Below are positions 60,010-64,000 of a DNA stretch of 64,000 nucleotides, piece after piece. The position numbers and the translations under genes were made by a program. The stretch is from Amphiura filiformis (taxonomy: Eukaryota > Echinodermata > Ophiuroidea > Amphilepidida > Amphiuridae): contig NC_092642.1 of assembly GCF_039555335.1 (NCBI RefSeq), forward strand, positions 21,917,812 through 21,981,811. The letters run 5' to 3'. The notes under the pieces are model-generated. The model saw only the letters and a list, made by a program, of their open reading frames with translations. It did not search any database and had not been told where the DNA came from. Numbering within the stretch: position 1 is the stretch's first letter; the number at the start of each line of letters is the position of its first letter.

Positions 60010-60562
60010 AAGGCCCTCTAATTTCCTCCCTCATGCAGCATTTGAATCCTATCGCTACTTTTGGGCTCGCCAAGCCCATGAGGGGCAGACTGCGGTTACC
60101 TATAATCACGCGTAAGTTGAACGACGGAACTCGGATTGAACCTACGAGCCTACGAGCCCGTCAGGGCGAGACGTTTTGGCGGTTCCGAGCTCGATTTGTC
60201 AGTATACACCAATCCGAGAAGCGTTTACTGTATTTGGCCCTCTATTGACGGTAACACAGATGTACCAGAGCGGGAGATTTAATTCGTAATTCAATACTTA
60301 TGATCGTGTATTGAATATCACTGTTGTGTACAATTCCCGGATACAATTCTGTGTAGCACACAATAAATAATGGGTGGAAGGTGGAACCCCCGACCTCGGG
60401 ACACCGCAGTTTTACATCGGGGACACCGCAGTAATGGCGAAGTCGGATTGGTGTATACGCACGGTCATTAATAGCCGTAATCTGTGGCCCTCACCTGCTC
60501 ACTGACTTCGCGAGCCCAAAAATAGTTCAAGCAGGGAGGAAATCTTAGAAGGCCTCTACGGG
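60010..60562. repeat. Foldback with AAGGCCTCTAATTTCCTCC-like ends
   Basis: The left arm AAGGCCCTCTAATTTCCTCC...CTACTTTTGGGCTCGC pairs with the right arm GCGAGCCCAAAAATAG...GGAGGAAATCTTAGAAGGCC. Inner blocks ACACCAATCCGA (60207) and TCGGATTGGTGT (60443) pair too. The plus frame at 59982-60248 lies within it and shows no gene signature. Confidence 0.6.
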
Positions 60563-61099
60563 CGAATTTCTCGACGGGTGGCTTAGCAATTGGCTTGTCT
60601 AGCCTCAAGGCTTAAGAGGTCGTAAGACCAGGCTTAACTGAAAACGTATTTCCCGAAGCACGGCTACCATAGCCTCGAGGCTTCGTTAGCCCGTGGGCCA
60701 GGCTTGTAGGATTAGCCCCAGGCTTCAGTAAAATTTGCATTTCTCGAAATTAGTCTTCTGTAGCCGTAGTCTACGCAAGCCTGTTAGACCAGGCTTAGAC
60801 ATACCTTAGACATACCTTAGATGCCACACCTTCACCTTCTTCTGAGATGATAATAGTGTGGCAGGGTTTGGGGGGCTTTTTTGCCCATTAAAAACCCACA
60901 GCGGCTTTTCTCGGCTCTTTAACCTCATATTTGGCCATTTTAACCCATTCAGGCCTCTATTCATACAGTGATCAGTGGGCAGTGATTTGGGTATTGTCAA
61001 AATTATCAATACTCGGTGTAGTAATCGCTACGCCTATGTTTACTGGGACTTTTTGTTGTGGCGAAGCGCGCAAAAACAAGACTATTTTAGCCCAAAATA
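60563..61099. other. AGGCTT-rich repeated stretch
   Basis: GCCTCAAGGCTTAAG, GACCAGGCTTA and similar words recur from 60590 to 60800; related words occur at 62540-62690. No gene is seen. Confidence 0.35.
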
Positions 61100-61649
61100 C
61101 AGGGGCGTAGCCAGTTTTCTTGGTCGGGGGTGAATAAAATTTCAGGGCACAGACGAAAAAAGAAATTGCAGTTGCAAATACATATACTGGTTTTGTTTTT
61201 TAGAGAGACTGATGTACATGTATTTGAGCGTAAATGTATTTGAGCTTCCAAAAAAGGCTTTATTGGGACAAAACGCGTGCAAAAATTGTGTATTTCGCCC
61301 ATGATGGGATGAAAATGCCTTTATTGTGGCCATTTTCACAATTTAAGGTTAAATAAATTGCATTTATCCCACTTTTGTACCATTGGCCTATATGTCACCA
61401 ACTTTAATAGCTTAAATATGGCATTTGTACCATAATTATTTTTCAATTCCACCTCCACCCCCCCCCATGTCAAAAAAGAAATCTACGCCAATGTTCCGGG
61501 GACACATTCCAAGCAGATCCCATAACTCCTCAGACCCACTCCACCCTTACAAACCCAAACAGCATGAACGATGCCTGCCCTCATTTATTATGTTTGCACC
61601 CGCTTTCCCCCACCCCACCCCCAAATGAAAATGTCTAGTTACGCCACTG
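61100..61649. repeat. Inverted-end element with CAGGGGCGTAGCCA / TTACGCCACTG ends
   Basis: The ends resemble hAT-type CAG...CTG termini, but flanking bases CCAAAATA and TGGGTAAA do not match, so no target duplication is preserved. The interior shows no transposase. Confidence 0.45.
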
Positions 61650-61804
61650 TGGGTAAATTGTTCGATTTAGTTGAACATTTCAGCATTTTATTTTAGTGTT
61701 CATTTGAGTTAGTTGAATTTTTTTAAGTAGCTGTTGCTATCATCATAAGACCTACACATTTTGAATGATATTTTTAACAACGAATATAATTTTTAAAACA
61801 TTCT

Positions 61805-61805
<1 letters not shown>

Positions 61806-61866
<61 letters not shown>
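61806..61866. repeat. (TCA)n microsatellite
   Basis: About 20 uninterrupted TCA units. Confidence 0.95.
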
Positions 61867-61869
61867 GAA

Positions 61870-63603
61870 CTATATGATACCACCTGTCCCTATCCAAGCC
61901 TTAATAAGTAGGCCTATTATTATTATTTTGGAGTGCCTATATTATACCAGGTTGGACATCAATTTAATACAATAGAAGAAGGACAAAATTGGTAAAGATA
62001 TAGTAAATATTTGACACGAAACAATAATGCATGCAGTATTAAAACTGAATTTACGGATAAGATGCATATAATATTGCTATATCTTCTACTTAAATAATTA
62101 TAAATATTGTACCAACAGATAACTTCATGTGAGATCTGAGAAGACTACTGATATCAGCAGTAGATAGCACGTTGGTTGCTTTCCTTTTTAGGGGAATCAC
62201 AGATTCCTTTCCATTAGGCTTACAGTTTTACCCTTTTTAGGATGCAAAGAAAAAATCACGAGTATAAAGCATAGACGTATCATTCATACAAGTTGGACTC
62301 ATAAAAAGCCAAGTGGAAATAAAATAATACATAAAAGACACAAAAACAGACACAATATTCTTGCATCAAGTTGTGTACGGTATAAGCCCAAGCACAAGAC
62401 CGCGGGTCCAGGCTAGTCTTTGCGCCGGGAACATTGCGATAATGAGACGGCAACCTTGTTAGTACGGTAAACCGTGAGGACCGCAGCTTATATACATCTA
62501 CCTCCAACAGCTTATACAATTAAGTCGCTGGTTGAAAGGGACGAGGTTGTCAAGCGTTAAGCCTGGAAGGCCACTAAGACTAGGTTGAATTTGCGTTGAA
62601 GAAATCCGGCTAGAGTTAAGACTCGGGCTTCGAGAGCGGGCTAGGCTTAGTAGCCTCAAGGCCACCTTAAGACTACGGCTTAACGGGTTATGCCATTTTA
62701 AATCGACTTTCGAAAAGTTTTTTGATACATTCATTGATTTCTCAAAAGGTAAAAATCGCAGTTTAACAAATAACGGTTCAAATGAAAGCCGTTATTGGGG
62801 GCTAATTGTTGTATCACTATGATAGGCAGCTATAGGCCTGACACCAATATAAACACTTGTTTCGGTGACCCAAGTTCATGGTCATTTCTGCTCACGCACT
62901 TTTTTACAGATGGCCTGGAATTTCATATTTCGGTTTCAGCGATTGCCCGAAAAAGGTGGTATGTTTTTGAAAAGCGTTTCCGCTTGGAATGTAGATAGTT
63001 ATTGTTGCTATTACTCTTCGCGATTTTAATTTATGCCCTCTTTAGCCGACAATTTTCAATGCACTTTACACAATAGATACGTCGCTTGCATAAATACCGC
63101 TATTTTTAACAGTATCGTTTTGTTAACCAACATAACATCAAAAAGAGTTCTCAAGACTTTGATGAGACCATAGATACCAAATCGGACTACATGTGATGAA
63201 CAGATTTTACACTAGAATCAAAAGAAGCAGCGTAGGCCCTCTCAAAATGTACTTTTTAATAATATCGCGTGGTGATAAAAATGACTGCCTTTTCCTTGTT
63301 TTTTATAACAAGGAAAAGCTTTACTTACCTCAAACTTCAAACGTAGTGCTGTCTCGGTGTCCGTTACTGGTTAGTATTATTCCGATTAAGCGATTTTCAT
63401 GATTTAGGCCTACTTAGCCTACAGTTGAGCAACTATTTGCCCACACCGTGTACGAATATATTCCAAATATGGCGCTGCATTCAGTATCACGCTAACGACA
63501 AGGTTATACTAAGATGTGTAAGACTTTCTGACACTATATTCACGGTTGTTCTAATGGCTATTCAAACTTATGACAAATTTGGCTGGTTTGCGTTGTTCAA
63601 TAC
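61870..63603. other. Stretch with no recognised gene
   Basis: No domain-like frame on either strand; a first GST exon was looked for and not found. Confidence 0.3.
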
Positions 63604-63700
63604 CATTTCACCTAGTCTTGGTACCAGCCGGTTTGTGCTCCTCCGTCACTAACGGTGACGGAGGAGCACAAACCGGCTGGTACCAAGACTACATTTCACC
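63604..63700. repeat. 79-base hairpin with perfect 37-base arms, flanked by 9-bp direct repeats
   Basis: Arms 63613-63649 and 63655-63691 are exact reverse complements (left arm starts TAGTCTTGGTACCAGCCGG) around TAACG. CATTTCACC lies on both sides (63604-63612 and 63692-63700). A 9-bp duplication is typical of Mutator-like elements. The GC-rich stem contrasts with its surroundings. A gene on either strand across it is not evident. Confidence 0.85.
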
Positions 63701-64000
63701 CTGATGTGACAGTGACGTCACATCCGGGGTCACGTCACACACCGACACCGCCTGGCTAATAATTATTTGGTGCAGAAGGGACACTAAAATGAATACACGG
63801 GATCGATACACGTGAATTGCTATGCACGATTTTGATATCAGACGAAAATCTTCTGATACCGGGTTAGAAAATGATGAATATCTCCCGTCATGATTTTTTC
63901 TCAAGAAACCAGATTTGGTCTCATAAACTTGGAAATACGTGTTGAACAGATATGATAGTCGCTAGAATGCGCTTTGAAAATTGGCCGTGCGCTTTGAACT

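Noticed and set aside
59982-60248. Arg-rich plus-strand protein of 88 residues
   Set aside because: Lies inside the left arm of a foldback and has no domain signature.
61100-61649. hAT element with target duplication
   Set aside because: Ends resemble hAT termini but the flanks do not match, so I list it only as an inverted-end repeat.
59450-64000. First exon of the GST gene
   Set aside because: I looked for the catalytic-Tyr and RGRAE-like region on the minus strand and found nothing convincing.

Overview
This window is eukaryotic and animal-like. It is AT-rich, its genes are split by GT-AG introns, and most of the DNA is made of inverted-repeat transposons, minisatellites and retrotransposon remnants. 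A NACHT/LRR (NLR-type) gene in a large exon, a sigma-class glutathione S-transferase, L1-like and Penelope-like retroelements and many MITEs suggest a marine invertebrate, probably a deuterostome such as an echinoderm. That taxonomic call is inference; no rRNA or mitochondrial sequence is present to settle it.

Layout. Bases 1-159 hold the tail of a DNA 3'-phosphatase (PNKP/Tpp1-like) exon. From 0.2 to 7.9 kb there is repeat-rich DNA: a three-module foldback (2.64-3.24 kb), a hairpin carrying hammerhead-like motifs (3.42-3.63 kb), a TTAA-flanked MITE (3.94-4.58 kb) and a LINE remnant broken by a TWA-flanked MITE (5.5-6.5 kb). From 14.98 down to 7.92 kb on the minus strand lies the main gene. 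Four recognisable exons encode a CXorf38-like module with an R-x4-H (HEPN-type) motif, a helical linker, a NACHT ATPase and the start of an LRR region. The open frame is broken once inside the NACHT domain. From 15 to 50 kb I see essentially no confident genes, only MITEs, two satellite clusters that share a core in opposite orientation (18.7-20.0 and 40.5-40.8 kb), a 2.15-kb inverted-repeat element (36.7-38.9 kb) and long unique stretches.

From 59.4 down to 50.5 kb on the minus strand are four exons of a sigma-class GST, followed by the first two exons of an unrecognised gene. GST introns host a decayed Penelope-like element (52.4-53.65 kb), a series of four nuclear-receptor-like DR1 motifs (54.1-54.6 kb) and a 5'-truncated L1-like element (55.35-58.24 kb) flanked by an unusually long duplication of about 215 bp. 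The last 4 kb contain more foldbacks, a TCA microsatellite and a 79-base hairpin with perfect 37-base arms and 9-bp direct repeats on both sides.

The genes are unrelated in function: DNA end repair, innate sensing, and glutathione conjugation or prostaglandin-type chemistry. The most unusual items are the HEPN-like/NACHT fusion, the retroelements with hammerhead-like motifs in inverted arms, the long L1 target duplication, the 79-base hairpin, and the strong, patchy excess of the 8-bp palindrome TAGGCCTA.
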